64,000 nt of DNA from Granulicella sp. dw_53 (GTDB taxonomy: Bacteria > Acidobacteriota > Terriglobia > Terriglobales > Acidobacteriaceae): assembly GCF_018449545.1 (NCBI RefSeq), contig NZ_JAAVUR010000004.1, positions 62,001 through 126,000 of the forward strand. The letters run 5' to 3'. Of the stretch, positions 17,699 to 25,854 are shown in pieces. Positions within the stretch are counted from its first letter, which is position 1. Each line of letters begins with the position of its first letter. The notes under the pieces were generated by a model that saw only the letters and a program-made list of their open reading frames with translations, was not told where the DNA came from and searched no databases. The translations under genes were made by a program, and so were the position numbers.

Positions 17699-18003
17699 CG
17701 CTCCGGTCCGGGGGGTGCCCCCCCCTTGCCTAGGCGTAAACGGAGCTATGGCAACGAGATACGCGGGGCGACCCGCGGCAAGTTCTTCCAAATAAAAGGC
17801 TTGCGGCCAAATATGTGCAATCACTTGGGTTAAGGTACTGAACTGTTTTAAAGAGCGAAACCCCGGTTGGCCGGGGTTTTGTTTTTCTGCTGCTGTTTCT
17901 ATTTTATCGAGTGGCGCATAACTAACATGCCACTTTGTTTTATTTATTATCTGGTTTGTTTTTATGGGCTTAGAGGATTTTACCGGCTTTTGAGGGCTTG
18001 ACA
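17699..18003. repeat. Orphan copy of a dispersed ~300-bp intergenic module (copy A)
   Basis: This non-coding stretch shares, in the same order and orientation, at least five blocks with the leader of the CRHIKTNG gene at 53226-53503: (1) GCTCCG...TCCGGGGGGTG plus a C-run and CTTGCCT (17699-17731); (2) GTGCAATCACTTGGGTT (17815-17831); (3) GCGAAA plus a GC hairpin (17855-17879); (4) TTCTATTTTAT through ACTAA to TGCCACTT (17897-17935); (5) GGGCTTGACA (17994-18003). It spans most of the 468-bp gap between rnj and the dehydratase gene (17629-18096). No open frame for the associated protein is present here, so it is an orphan leader or a stand-alone repeat. Confidence 0.75.
17858..17887 (+). terminator. 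Rho-independent terminator-like hairpin inside repeat copy A
   Basis: AAACCCCGG (17858-17866) pairs with CCGGGGTTT (17871-17879) around a TTGG tetraloop, followed by TGTTTTT on the plus strand. The A-rich left flank means it could also act leftward. Its counterpart in copy B (53378-53407) is a related GC hairpin, so the structure is conserved in position. Confidence 0.75.
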
Positions 18004-18096
18004 GCGTTTTTCGATCTTCCCAAGGCGGATGTGTTGCATTGCCTGGTAATTTTCTTGTTTCGCGGTGACTGCCTTGGAAAGAGATAATGGAGCGAT

Positions 18097-19134
18097 ATGA
18101 GCGAGTTCGTTACGTTGGACGAGATACGCGCGGCAGAGAAGCGCATTGCGGGAGTGGCGGTTCGAACCCCATTATACAGGGTGGAGCGGGCGCGGCTGCG
18201 GATGACGAAGTTTGCAGAGCCGGTCTTCGATCTCTACATCAAAGCGGAGAGTGAGCAGCCTATTGGCAGCTTCAAGCTGCGAGGCGCGTACAACATGGTG
18301 GCGCAGTTGGCTCCGGAGGTTTTGAAGCGCGGGGTGATCACCTACTCCAGCGGCAACCATGCGCAGGGCGTGGCATACGCAGCGCGAGCGCTGGGGACCA
18401 AGGCCGTGATCGTGATGCCGGATAACGCCCCGGAGGTGAAGAAGGTGGCCACGGAGGCGCTGGGCGCGGAGATTGTGCTGGTGGGGCCGGCTTCGTCGGA
18501 GCGCAGGATCAAGGCGGAGGAGCTGGCGGAGGAGTTCGGCTATGCGATGATTCCGCCGTACGATCATCCACACATCATCGCGGGGCAGGCGACGTGCGGG
18601 CTGGAGATCGTCGAGCAACTTCCGGATGTCGATGTGATTCTGTCGCCGGTGAGCGGCGGCGGGTTGTTGAGTGGGACTGCCACGGCGGTGAAGTTGGCGG
18701 CTGAGGCAGGACTGGCGAAGCCCGGCGTGAAGGTGTGGGGCGCGGAGCCCGCGCTGGCGGCGGATGCGAAGGAGAGCTTCGAGACGAAGAGGCTGGTGGA
18801 GTGGCCTGCGGCGATGACGACACGCACTATTGGCGACGGTCTGCGCACGCAGAGCCTGGGCGCGCTGAACTTCGAGCATGTGCTGCGCTACGTCGATGGG
18901 ATTTGCACGGTGAGCGAGGACGAGATCTTTGCAGCGATGCGGCTGATGCTGACGATCACGAAGCTGGTGCCGGAGCCGAGCGGCGCGGTTACGCTGGCGG
19001 CAGCGCTCTTCCACGCGGAGGAGATCGGTCTGGACAAGGTTCGCAAGGTCGCAGTTATTCTGAGCGGAGGCAATCTGGAGCCAGCGTTGAAGGACCGGCT
19101 GGAGCGGGAGCTGGCGGCTGCGCAGGCCAGTTGA
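18097..19134 (+). CDS. Threonine/serine dehydratase (PLP-dependent, no ACT domain)
   Basis: Deaminates threonine (and probably serine) to the 2-oxo acid; threonine gives 2-oxobutyrate for isoleucine synthesis or catabolism. The 345-residue fold-type II enzyme has the PLP Lys K60 in SFKLRGAYN, SSGNHAQG, the glycine-rich phosphate loop VSGGGLLSG, and SGGNLEP near the end. The C-terminal regulatory ACT-like domain of biosynthetic IlvA is missing, so it resembles TdcB or serine racemase and should lack isoleucine feedback. It starts 93 nt after repeat copy A. Confidence 0.9.
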   Translation: MSEFVTLDEIRAAEKRIAGVAVRTPLYRVERARLRMTKFAEPVFDLYIKAESEQPIGSFKLRGAYNMVAQLAPEVLKRGVITYSSGNHAQGVAYAARALGTKAVIVMPDNAPEVKKVATEALGAEIVLVGPASSERRIKAEELAEEFGYAMIPPYDHPHIIAGQATCGLEIVEQLPDVDVILSPVSGGGLLSGTATAVKLAAEAGLAKPGVKVWGAEPALAADAKESFETKRLVEWPAAMTTRTIGDGLRTQSLGALNFEHVLRYVDGICTVSEDEIFAAMRLMLTITKLVPEPSGAVTLAAALFHAEEIGLDKVRKVAVILSGGNLEPALKDRLERELAAAQAS

Positions 19135-19217
19135 GCGGCCGGCGCTGTGCACTTTCTCCAAAGCTAGAAGAAGCGTCTAATGAAGCAGCTCCAACCCCCT
19201 GCTCCTTCGAGGTTCTG

Positions 19218-20252
19218 ATGTTTATGCGTGAACGCCATTTGAGACGATCTGCCTGCTGTGCTGCCTTGCTTGCGGTTGCGTGCTTTTCTTCCACCTCGCC
19301 TGCGCAGAAGAAGAAGGATAATCGCTCCGGCTATGACCGCTCGGCGCGGGCGACGCTGCTGCATGAGGCGATCGTGTATGTCGCCGCGGACCCAGAGAGC
19401 CAGAGGGTCTCGCTGGTGACGCCGGGCCACGAGGTGGTGATCGTGGATCACAGCGGACCGTGGGTGAAGGTCTTTGCCAATACGGATGTGGAAGAGGATC
19501 CGGATGAGGACTCGAAGCCGATCTTTGGGGATGAGGACAATGTGACGCCGGCCTCGGGCTGGATTCGCGATAAGGGCGTCGTGACTCCGACGACGCCTGG
19601 AGGCGATGCGATTCTGTTTGGCGCGGCGGCGAACCTGGAGGAGCTGGCGTCGCAGCCTCATGCTCCCAAGGGTGCGGCTGGGGCGGCGCATATGCTCTAC
19701 CGACGGGCGGCGGACTACTTTCCGGACTCGCCGCTGGCGGCGGAGGCGGCGTGGCGGTCGGCGGATGTGCGGTGGCAGATCGAGCGTCTGGATACGCGGT
19801 CGCTGCCCTCTGCGAAGGAGCAGGAGGCGTATCTTCGGCCGCAGATCTACGACACCGATATGAAGCGGATTATCAAGGCCTATCCGGGCAGCAAGTACGC
19901 CGCGCAGGCCGCGTTCGAGATGTTGGATAACAAGCTCTGCGGGGATTGGCAGGGGTTGCCGAAGTGTCCGGAGATGGAGACCGGGCTGTATGAGAAGTAT
20001 GCGCAGCAGTTTCCCGATGGGCCGAAGACGGCGGAGGCGCTATACAACGCGGCCTACCGGCAGGGCGTTGTGGTGACGATGTATACCGTCGAAGAGAACA
20101 AGAAGAAGGCCGATGCGGCGAATGCTCATCTTCAATCGATCGCACAGCAGATGAAGGCAAAGTTTCCCCAGTCGGATTACTCAGCTCGAGCGGCTAGCAT
20201 TGCTTATCGGGTGCAGCAGGGGATTCCAATCTATGGGACTGATCGCGACTAA
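19218..20252 (+). CDS. Exported protein with SH3-like and TPR-like regions
   Basis: A 344-residue protein with a signal peptide (RRSACCAALLAVACFSS... ending near SPAQ) after a CGAGG site. Residues 40-110 look like a small SH3-type beta domain (GHEVVIVDHSGPWVKVFA). From about residue 135 there are helix pairs with A-A-D-Y-F-P-D-S-P and A-Y-P-G-S-K-Y-A spacing, like the tetratricopeptide repeats of BamD/YbgF-type periplasmic proteins. I cannot name a family. It overlaps the next gene by one base (TAATG), so the two are co-translated. A scaffold role at the envelope is inference. Confidence 0.7.
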   Translation: MFMRERHLRRSACCAALLAVACFSSTSPAQKKKDNRSGYDRSARATLLHEAIVYVAADPESQRVSLVTPGHEVVIVDHSGPWVKVFANTDVEEDPDEDSKPIFGDEDNVTPASGWIRDKGVVTPTTPGGDAILFGAAANLEELASQPHAPKGAAGAAHMLYRRAADYFPDSPLAAEAAWRSADVRWQIERLDTRSLPSAKEQEAYLRPQIYDTDMKRIIKAYPGSKYAAQAAFEMLDNKLCGDWQGLPKCPEMETGLYEKYAQQFPDGPKTAEALYNAAYRQGVVVTMYTVEENKKKADAANAHLQSIAQQMKAKFPQSDYSARAASIAYRVQQGIPIYGTDRD

Positions 20253-20722
20253 TGACTGATCTGAACCAAGAGCTGACGGCTGCTGCGCAGGTGCTGGTTC
20301 GGCGGGTGACGGTGGAGGATGCGGAGGCGGTGGCTGCGTTGAGCGTGCAGCTTGGGTATGAGGCTTCGGGGGTGGAGCTGCGCGAGCGGATCGAGAGGCT
20401 GGCGAGCTGCCAGGAGAGCCAGGCGGTCTTTGTGGCTTGTATGGAGGCTCGGCTGGTGGGCTGGATCGAGGTGGCCATTACTTACCATCTGCAGTCCGCG
20501 CCGTTTGTGCTGATCGGCGGGCTGGTAGTGCAGGAGGGGCTGCGCGGCGCGGGGATTGGCAGACGGCTGTGCGAGGAGGCTGAGGCGTGGACTCGTGCGC
20601 GGGGCATCAAGGTTTTGCGGGTTACTTCGCGGAGTACACGCTTCGATACGCATCGTTTCTACCTGCGGGATGGCTTCACGGAGGTGAAGACGTCGAAGGT
20701 ATTCGAGAAGCTTCTCGACTGA
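20252..20722 (+). CDS. GNAT-family N-acetyltransferase
   Basis: A 156-residue acetyl-CoA-dependent transferase. It has the GNAT pattern RRVTVEDAEAVAALS near the N terminus, then a central GGLVVQEGLRGAGIGRRLCEEAE stretch that includes the acetyl-CoA pyrophosphate loop (R-G-A-G-I-G), and ends with TRFDTHRFYLRDGFTE, typical of the family's last strands. The acceptor is unknown. Its ATG overlaps the stop of the upstream exported protein, so expression is coupled, although any functional link is unclear. Confidence 0.85.
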   Translation: MTDLNQELTAAAQVLVRRVTVEDAEAVAALSVQLGYEASGVELRERIERLASCQESQAVFVACMEARLVGWIEVAITYHLQSAPFVLIGGLVVQEGLRGAGIGRRLCEEAEAWTRARGIKVLRVTSRSTRFDTHRFYLRDGFTEVKTSKVFEKLLD

Positions 20723-20775
20723 TTGATTCATCTTCGTTCATCTTCCTCTCTGTGCCGTCCGTTTAGGATAGGAGG

Positions 20776-21681
20776 ATGTCGATCTTTCATGTAATTGTCC
20801 TGGCTGTCGTGCAGGGCCTGGCTGAACTTCTGCCGGTCTCCAGCTCTGCACATGTGGTCGTCGCGGAGAAGCTGATGGGGCTGGACCCCTCCTCGCCGCA
20901 GATGACGTTGTTGCTTGTCATGCTGCATACCGGCACGATGTTCGCTGTCATCGTCTACTTTTGGAACCAGTGGAAGAGGGCTTACTTCTCGAGCTCCGAT
21001 GCGTTCCAGCGATTTGCGGTGCGGGTGATCTGGGCTACGGCGCTGACTGGGGTTCTTGGGGAGCTGATCAAGAAGGTGATTGAGAAGACTCTGTTCAAAG
21101 GAGCCGAGAAGGCAGAGATCGAACAACTGTTTGGGCGGCTGGATCTGATTGCCCCGGCGCTGCTGGCTGCGGGGATTCTGATCCTGATCGCTGGATTGCT
21201 GGAGAAGCGGCAGATGCTGGGAGCGGCTCCGAAGATCAACAGCACGCTGGGGCTGGGTGAGGGCAGCGTCACGATGCGGCAGGCGGGATGGATGGGAGCC
21301 GTGCAAGGGCTGGCACTTCCCTTCCGTGGGTTTTCGCGTTCGGGCTCGACGATCTCGGCTGGAATGCTGGTGGGGGCGTCGAAGGAGCGGGCGGAGCGGT
21401 TCAGCTTTGCGCTGGCTGTGGTATTGACTCCCGCGGTTGTGGGGCTAGAGGCGCTGCGGCTGGTGAAGGCGTCGCATGAGGCTACGGCTTCGGGCGTTCC
21501 GATCGATCTGCATGCCAGCCTTGTGACGAGTCTGCTGGGGATGGTGTTTTCATTCTTTGCCGGACTGGTGGCGCTGAGGTGGCTGAGCAGCTGGCTGGAG
21601 CAGGGCCGCTGGTATCTGTTTGGGATCTACTGCATTGTGGCTTCGTTCGTGGTGTTCTATCTGCACCATGTAGGCTACTGA
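20776..21681 (+). CDS. uppP: Undecaprenyl-diphosphatase
   Basis: An inner-membrane phosphatase (BacA family) that recycles the C55-PP lipid carrier for wall synthesis and gives bacitracin tolerance. The 301-residue polytopic protein carries both catalytic motifs: GLAELLPVSSSAH near residue 15 (E/QGLxExLPVSSS box) and GFSRSGSTIS near residue 190 (the PGxSRSG-like box). Unusually, the AGGAGG site abuts the annotated ATG with no spacer. The N-terminal sequence nevertheless matches the family start, so initiation may depend on other features. It overlaps the convergent DoxX gene by seven bases. Confidence 0.94.
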   Translation: MSIFHVIVLAVVQGLAELLPVSSSAHVVVAEKLMGLDPSSPQMTLLLVMLHTGTMFAVIVYFWNQWKRAYFSSSDAFQRFAVRVIWATALTGVLGELIKKVIEKTLFKGAEKAEIEQLFGRLDLIAPALLAAGILILIAGLLEKRQMLGAAPKINSTLGLGEGSVTMRQAGWMGAVQGLALPFRGFSRSGSTISAGMLVGASKERAERFSFALAVVLTPAVVGLEALRLVKASHEATASGVPIDLHASLVTSLLGMVFSFFAGLVALRWLSSWLEQGRWYLFGIYCIVASFVVFYLHHVGY

Positions 21682-22112
21682 AGATGTCTCGCCAGAGGGT
21701 GCGGGCTGCGGGTGTAGAGCCATGCCCAGAGGATCATGGGGATCTGCAGTGGCACACGCAGCCACTGCGCCCAGCTCTGGCCTAAGACACCAGGGAAATT
21801 CAGGTGGGCCATTGCCATGTACACGTTGGCGGGCCAGACGGCGATGAGGAGCGCTACCAATCCCCACGCGGCTGCTCGGCGGGTGGAGTCGACGAGCAGG
21901 CCGATTCCGCCCAGAAGTTCCGCGATGCCGCTTATCTGAACCAGCAGGAGCGGTTGAGGGAGCTGGGGCGGCATGATCTTCATGTAGGCGTCAGAGACGG
22001 CGAAGTGCAGGACTCCGCTTCCGATGAAGACAATCGACAGAAAGATTCTTCCGAGCCCCGCACTCTCGCTTGCGCGATCTTCGAGAATGACGCCCAATCG
22101 CGTTCCTTCCAT
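21675..22112 (-). CDS. DoxX-family membrane protein
   Basis: A 145-residue, four-TM protein of the DoxX/MauE-like family. Hydrophobic stretches fall near residues 22-40, 58-75, 84-102 and 122-138. The first helix contains GSGVLHFA and the second AELLGGIGLL, as in the family. Some relatives take part in quinone or thiol redox chemistry, but most are uncharacterised. The CDS is convergent with uppP and shares its last seven bases with it. A GC hairpin lies just upstream (22123-22148). Confidence 0.8.
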   Translation of the reverse strand: MEGTRLGVILEDRASESAGLGRIFLSIVFIGSGVLHFAVSDAYMKIMPPQLPQPLLLVQISGIAELLGGIGLLVDSTRRAAAWGLVALLIAVWPANVYMAMAHLNFPGVLGQSWAQWLRVPLQIPMILWAWLYTRSPHPLARHLQ

Positions 22113-22122
22113 AAGAACTGAC

Positions 22123-22148
22123 GGGCCGGCAGTGGATTCTGCCGGCCC
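22123..22148 (-). terminator. GC-rich stem-loop between the ferritin-like gene and doxX
   Basis: GGGCCGGCAG (22123-22132) pairs perfectly with CTGCCGGCCC (22139-22148), with a six-base loop. There is no T tract on either side. It lies 3' of the leftward gene at 22211-22675 and just 5' of doxX, so it may terminate the first or act as a 5' structure of the second. Confidence 0.45.
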
Positions 22149-22210
22149 AATCGTAGACTTCCGCCCTAAATCTTACAGATGTAAACGCTGAATTTGCTAC
22201 TTAGTATTTG

Positions 22211-22675
22211 CTACTTCGCGACTAACGCATCGCGGTGATTTTTTACGTAGTCGTGGGAGGTGAGGACGTGCGCCTGCTGCTCGGCCAGTAGCTGGCGGAT
22301 GGGCAAGGGCAGATCCTGCTTTAGAGCGTCTTCGTACTCTTTCTTAGCGACGTCTTCGCCCTGTTCGGCTGTTTCGAGGAGGCCATGATCGCCGCCGCCG
22401 AGTTTGGCCTTGAGGTCGCCCCAGACGCGGTGGAGGGTGCCGGAGGTGGTGCCGGTCTCATGCACGTCGTGAACGCCGGCGCGGTGCAGCTCGTTTTCGA
22501 GCTCCGCACGGAAGTTGGCGCGCTTGAGGGACTCTGCGAGGAAGTAGCGCTTCAGGGTGTCGTCTTTGAGGTGCTCCCCGATGTCGGCGAAGCCTTTCTG
22601 ACTGTCCTGCAGGGTGTTGATGACGGACTTCAAAACACGTTGCATCTCTTGCTGTTTGCTCTCGTCTGTCGCCAT
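22211..22675 (-). CDS. PA2169-type four-helix-bundle protein (DUF2383)
   Basis: A 154-residue, all-helical, ferritin-like protein. Recognisable elements are VLKSVINTLQDSQKGFADIGEHL, KRYFLAESLKRANFRAELE, and a long final helix with VLTSHDYVKNHRDAL. The family is common in stress regulons of soil and aquatic bacteria; its molecular function is unproven. Spaced acidic and His residues could bind metal, but the canonical ferritin E-x-x-H pairs are not clear to me. The gene faces away from ftsK across a 392-bp gap (22676-23067) in which I see no gene and which must hold both promoters. Confidence 0.85.
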   Translation of the reverse strand: MATDESKQQEMQRVLKSVINTLQDSQKGFADIGEHLKDDTLKRYFLAESLKRANFRAELENELHRAGVHDVHETGTTSGTLHRVWGDLKAKLGGGDHGLLETAEQGEDVAKKEYEDALKQDLPLPIRQLLAEQQAHVLTSHDYVKNHRDALVAK

Positions 22676-23067
22676 GATGTCCTCGGATACGTACTGAATT
22701 CGTGTGCGTGCGTTACGGCTGGAGCAGGGTCCGCCGGCTGAGTGCGATTCTCCTTCACCGGCGGCAAGCAGAAGAAATCGCGAAAATCCCGCTCCCCTGC
22801 CAGCCGTTTACTAAGGTCCGCCGGGAATAAAATCCGGCGGCGAATGTATGCTTTCGCGTACTGAAGACTATAGATGCAAGGTTTCGCCATGGGTTTGCAT
22901 CCAGATACCCCAAACGCCGGATGGCCCTTTTGGCGGTGCCGCTCTGGGATAATCAAAGTTGCTCTGGTGGTTTACGGCCTTATCGAAGTTCGCCCGATCG
23001 TCCCGGCCGGAAGACGTGCCGCCGGGTACGGGAGAGGCCACGCGCACCTCCAGGAAGGCACCCCCAA

Positions 23068-25785
23068 ATGAAGAGTCTTCGCCTCGTTACCACTCCGACG
23101 CGCAACCGGCGCTTGAATGAGATCCTCGGGCTGACGGTACTGGTCGCTGCCGGCCTACTGCTGTTGGCGATGGCGACCTACACGCCGACCGATCCCTCCT
23201 TCAGCACGGTGGGCGGATATGCCACAGGACGTCCGGCGCACAACTGGACGGGGATGGTGGGAGCTTACTTCTCCGACGCCATTCTGCAGATGATCGGCGT
23301 CGCGGCATTCTTTCTTCCGCTGGTCGCTGGACGGCTGGGACTTTGCTGGATGCGGTCGCGCCCGGCGGGCTCGCCGAAGGCCAAGCTTCTGGGGCTTGGG
23401 CTGTGGGTGATCTTTGCGCCTGCGGCGATTGCGCTGCTTCCCTATCATTTACACTGGCGCCATGCGCTGCCGGTGGAAGGGACTACGGGACGTCTGCTCT
23501 CCGATGCGATGGTGCACTACCTGAACCTTCCGGGTGCGAGCATCGTTCTCACGCTGATGGTTGCGCTTTCGCTGTATCTTGCCACGACGTTTACCTTCAA
23601 CACGGCGGGGGAGTGGGCCTATATGCGGTTCGGCTTCCTGCATTCCATCTGGGCCCGGTGGACGAACTTCCGCAACCGCCGCGCGAACGCGAGGCTGCAG
23701 GAGCTGCCCGATGCGTTCGAGGCGCAGCAGGAGGAGTTCCGCAGCAAGCGGGAGCAGATGGAAGAGAAGGCTCGGCGCGCACGCGAGCTTGCAGAGGCCA
23801 AGGCAGAGAGCAAGACAGAAGAGAGCACCACGCTGCTGGGCAGCCTCTTTGGCTGGCTGGGACGCAGGAAGCGGCGTACGGAGCCGCTCATGGTTCCACC
23901 TGAGGACGACGGCGGAGAAGTCGCCTCGCCTGCGGGTTCGATGTGGCAGGCTATGCCGCGCACGCTGGTCGATGCTCCTCCGGTGACTGCGCTGGGCACG
24001 GCTGCCGCGGCGGTAGCGCCGTTTGCGGATGCACTGGCGAAGGCGGCTGCTCCGATCCATGCGGTGGACGACGTCTCCAACTTCGATAGTCCGCGCGGCT
24101 TCGACTTTGGGGAAGGACGGGTGGAGACTCCTGAGCTACGGCCTGCACGCACTCCGACTCCTATTCGCCCTCCGAATCCTCCTGTTGCAGCGCCGGTGCG
24201 GTCGGTTCCGATTGCTCCGTTTGCAGCGATGCCTTTGCCTGCGGCTGCCGATGAGTCCATCTCCTTCGGGAAGCGTGCGGATGCGGATATCAAGCCGGTC
24301 ACCATCGTTCCGAAGAGCATCCGAGGCTACAAGCTGCCGCCGTCGTCGTTGTTGTACCGTAGCGATGAGCAGACGGTGGTTCGCGAGGAGACGCTGCGTG
24401 AGGAGGCCCGCATCCTGGTGGAGAAGTGCGCCGAGTTCGACGTCAACGGGCAGGTCACGCACATCAACCCCGGGCCGGTGGTCACGACCTTCGAGTTCCG
24501 TCCCGATGCAGGGGTTAAGGTGGCGCGCATCACCGGGCTCGCCGATGATCTGTGTCTTGCGATGGCGGCCGAGTCGATCCTGATCGAGCGCATGGCGGGG
24601 AAGAGCACGGTCGGCATCCAGGTGCCCAACAGCGAGCGCGAGACGATCTGGCTGCGGGATGTGGTCGAGTGCGAGAGCTTCGCGCAGTCGAAGTCCAAGC
24701 TGGCCATCGCGCTGGGCAAGGACATCAACGGACGGATCGTTACCGCCGATCTTGCCAGCATGCCGCATGTGCTGATCGCGGGCTCGACTGGTTCGGGTAA
24801 GTCAGTGGCCATCAATGCCATGATCATGAGCGTCCTGTTCAAGAGCACGCCGGAGCAGGTTCGCATGATCCTGGTCGACCCGAAGCGGGTTGAGCTTGGC
24901 ATGTACGAGGGCATTCCGCATCTCTTTACTCCGATCATCACGGAGGCCAAGCTGGCGGCCAACGCGCTCCGCAATGCGGTACGTGAGATGGAGCGCAGGC
25001 TGAAGCTGCTTGCCGCGAATCATGTTCGCAACATCGACCAGTTCAACAAGCTCTTCGATCATGGCAGCGAGTATCTCTTTGAAGATCAGAACCAGGAGCC
25101 GTTGCCCTACATCATCATCATCATCGATGAGCTGGCCGACCTGATGATGCTGGACCGCTCGAATGTTGAGGAGTCCATCACTCGGCTGGCGCAGATGGCG
25201 CGTGCCGTTGGCATTCACCTAGTGCTTGCGACGCAGCGGCCCAGCGTGGACGTCATCACCGGCTTGATCAAGGCCAACGTTCCAACGCGTATGAGCTTCC
25301 GGCTCGCGACGAAGGTGGACTCGCGAACTATCATCGACTCGAACGGCGCTGAGAGCCTGCTGGGCCGAGGCGACATGCTTTACCTTCCTCCAGGCACCAG
25401 CCGTGTGCAGCGTGTCCATGCTCCGTTCGTGACCGAGAAGGAGATCTCCGCGGTTACGGCCTTCTGGAAGGCGCAAGGCGAGGCGGAGTATGTTCATGGC
25501 TTCCTCGAAGGACCCAAGGAAGAGAATGGCAAGGATGGAGATGGCGGCTCGGATGGCGAGACCGACGATCCGATGTACGACGATGCGGTGCGGCTGGTCT
25601 TCGAGTTCGGCAAGGCGAGCACTTCGTTGCTGCAGCGCCGTCTGCGCGTCGGGTATGGCCGTGCGGCTCACCTGATCGACATGATGTACAACGATGGCCT
25701 GGTAGGTCCGGCGGATGGATCGAAGCCACGCGAGATTCTGAAGTCACCGAGCTGGATCAGCGAAGTAGACGCGGCGATTCGTTAG
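23068..25785 (+). CDS. ftsK: DNA translocase FtsK
   Basis: A septal DNA pump that clears chromosome ends and activates XerCD recombination at dif. The 905-residue chain has four N-terminal TM helices (within residues 12-180), then a charged coiled-coil stretch (about residues 205-255) and a Pro/Ala-rich linker. The motor follows: Walker A GSTGSGKS near residue 572 and Walker B IIIIIDELADL near residue 681, with LATQRPSVDVITG between subdomains. The C-terminal gamma winged helix (SLLQRRLRVGYGRAA) reads KOPS sites. The start is set by AGGAAGG before ATG 23068. The stop codon lies inside the first unit of a tandem repeat. Confidence 0.97.
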   Translation: MKSLRLVTTPTRNRRLNEILGLTVLVAAGLLLLAMATYTPTDPSFSTVGGYATGRPAHNWTGMVGAYFSDAILQMIGVAAFFLPLVAGRLGLCWMRSRPAGSPKAKLLGLGLWVIFAPAAIALLPYHLHWRHALPVEGTTGRLLSDAMVHYLNLPGASIVLTLMVALSLYLATTFTFNTAGEWAYMRFGFLHSIWARWTNFRNRRANARLQELPDAFEAQQEEFRSKREQMEEKARRARELAEAKAESKTEESTTLLGSLFGWLGRRKRRTEPLMVPPEDDGGEVASPAGSMWQAMPRTLVDAPPVTALGTAAAAVAPFADALAKAAAPIHAVDDVSNFDSPRGFDFGEGRVETPELRPARTPTPIRPPNPPVAAPVRSVPIAPFAAMPLPAAADESISFGKRADADIKPVTIVPKSIRGYKLPPSSLLYRSDEQTVVREETLREEARILVEKCAEFDVNGQVTHINPGPVVTTFEFRPDAGVKVARITGLADDLCLAMAAESILIERMAGKSTVGIQVPNSERETIWLRDVVECESFAQSKSKLAIALGKDINGRIVTADLASMPHVLIAGSTGSGKSVAINAMIMSVLFKSTPEQVRMILVDPKRVELGMYEGIPHLFTPIITEAKLAANALRNAVREMERRLKLLAANHVRNIDQFNKLFDHGSEYLFEDQNQEPLPYIIIIIDELADLMMLDRSNVEESITRLAQMARAVGIHLVLATQRPSVDVITGLIKANVPTRMSFRLATKVDSRTIIDSNGAESLLGRGDMLYLPPGTSRVQRVHAPFVTEKEISAVTAFWKAQGEAEYVHGFLEGPKEENGKDGDGGSDGETDDPMYDDAVRLVFEFGKASTSLLQRRLRVGYGRAAHLIDMMYNDGLVGPADGSKPREILKSPSWISEVDAAIR

Positions 25786-25854
25786 TTCTGTTGTCTTTTT
25801 TATCCTAGTTCTATTGTCTTTTTTATCCTAAGTTCTGTTGTCTTTTTTTATCTT
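25784..25854. repeat. Three tandem 23-24-bp repeats across the ftsK/DUF3999 convergent junction
   Basis: The unit AGTTCTGTTGTCTTTTTTAT plus CCT(A) starts at 25784, 25807 and 25831 with only a few differences (CTATTG in unit 2, an extra T in unit 3). The array fills the whole gap between the two convergent genes and contributes both stop codons: ftsK TAG at 25783-25785 and the leftward TAA at 25848-25850. Each unit has a T6-T7 run that could act as part of a weak terminator for ftsK. Confidence 0.85.

Noticed and set aside
18161-18180. GGTTCGAACCCC, like a tRNA T-arm
   Set aside because: Lies inside the threonine dehydratase coding sequence with no acceptor or anticodon arms around it.
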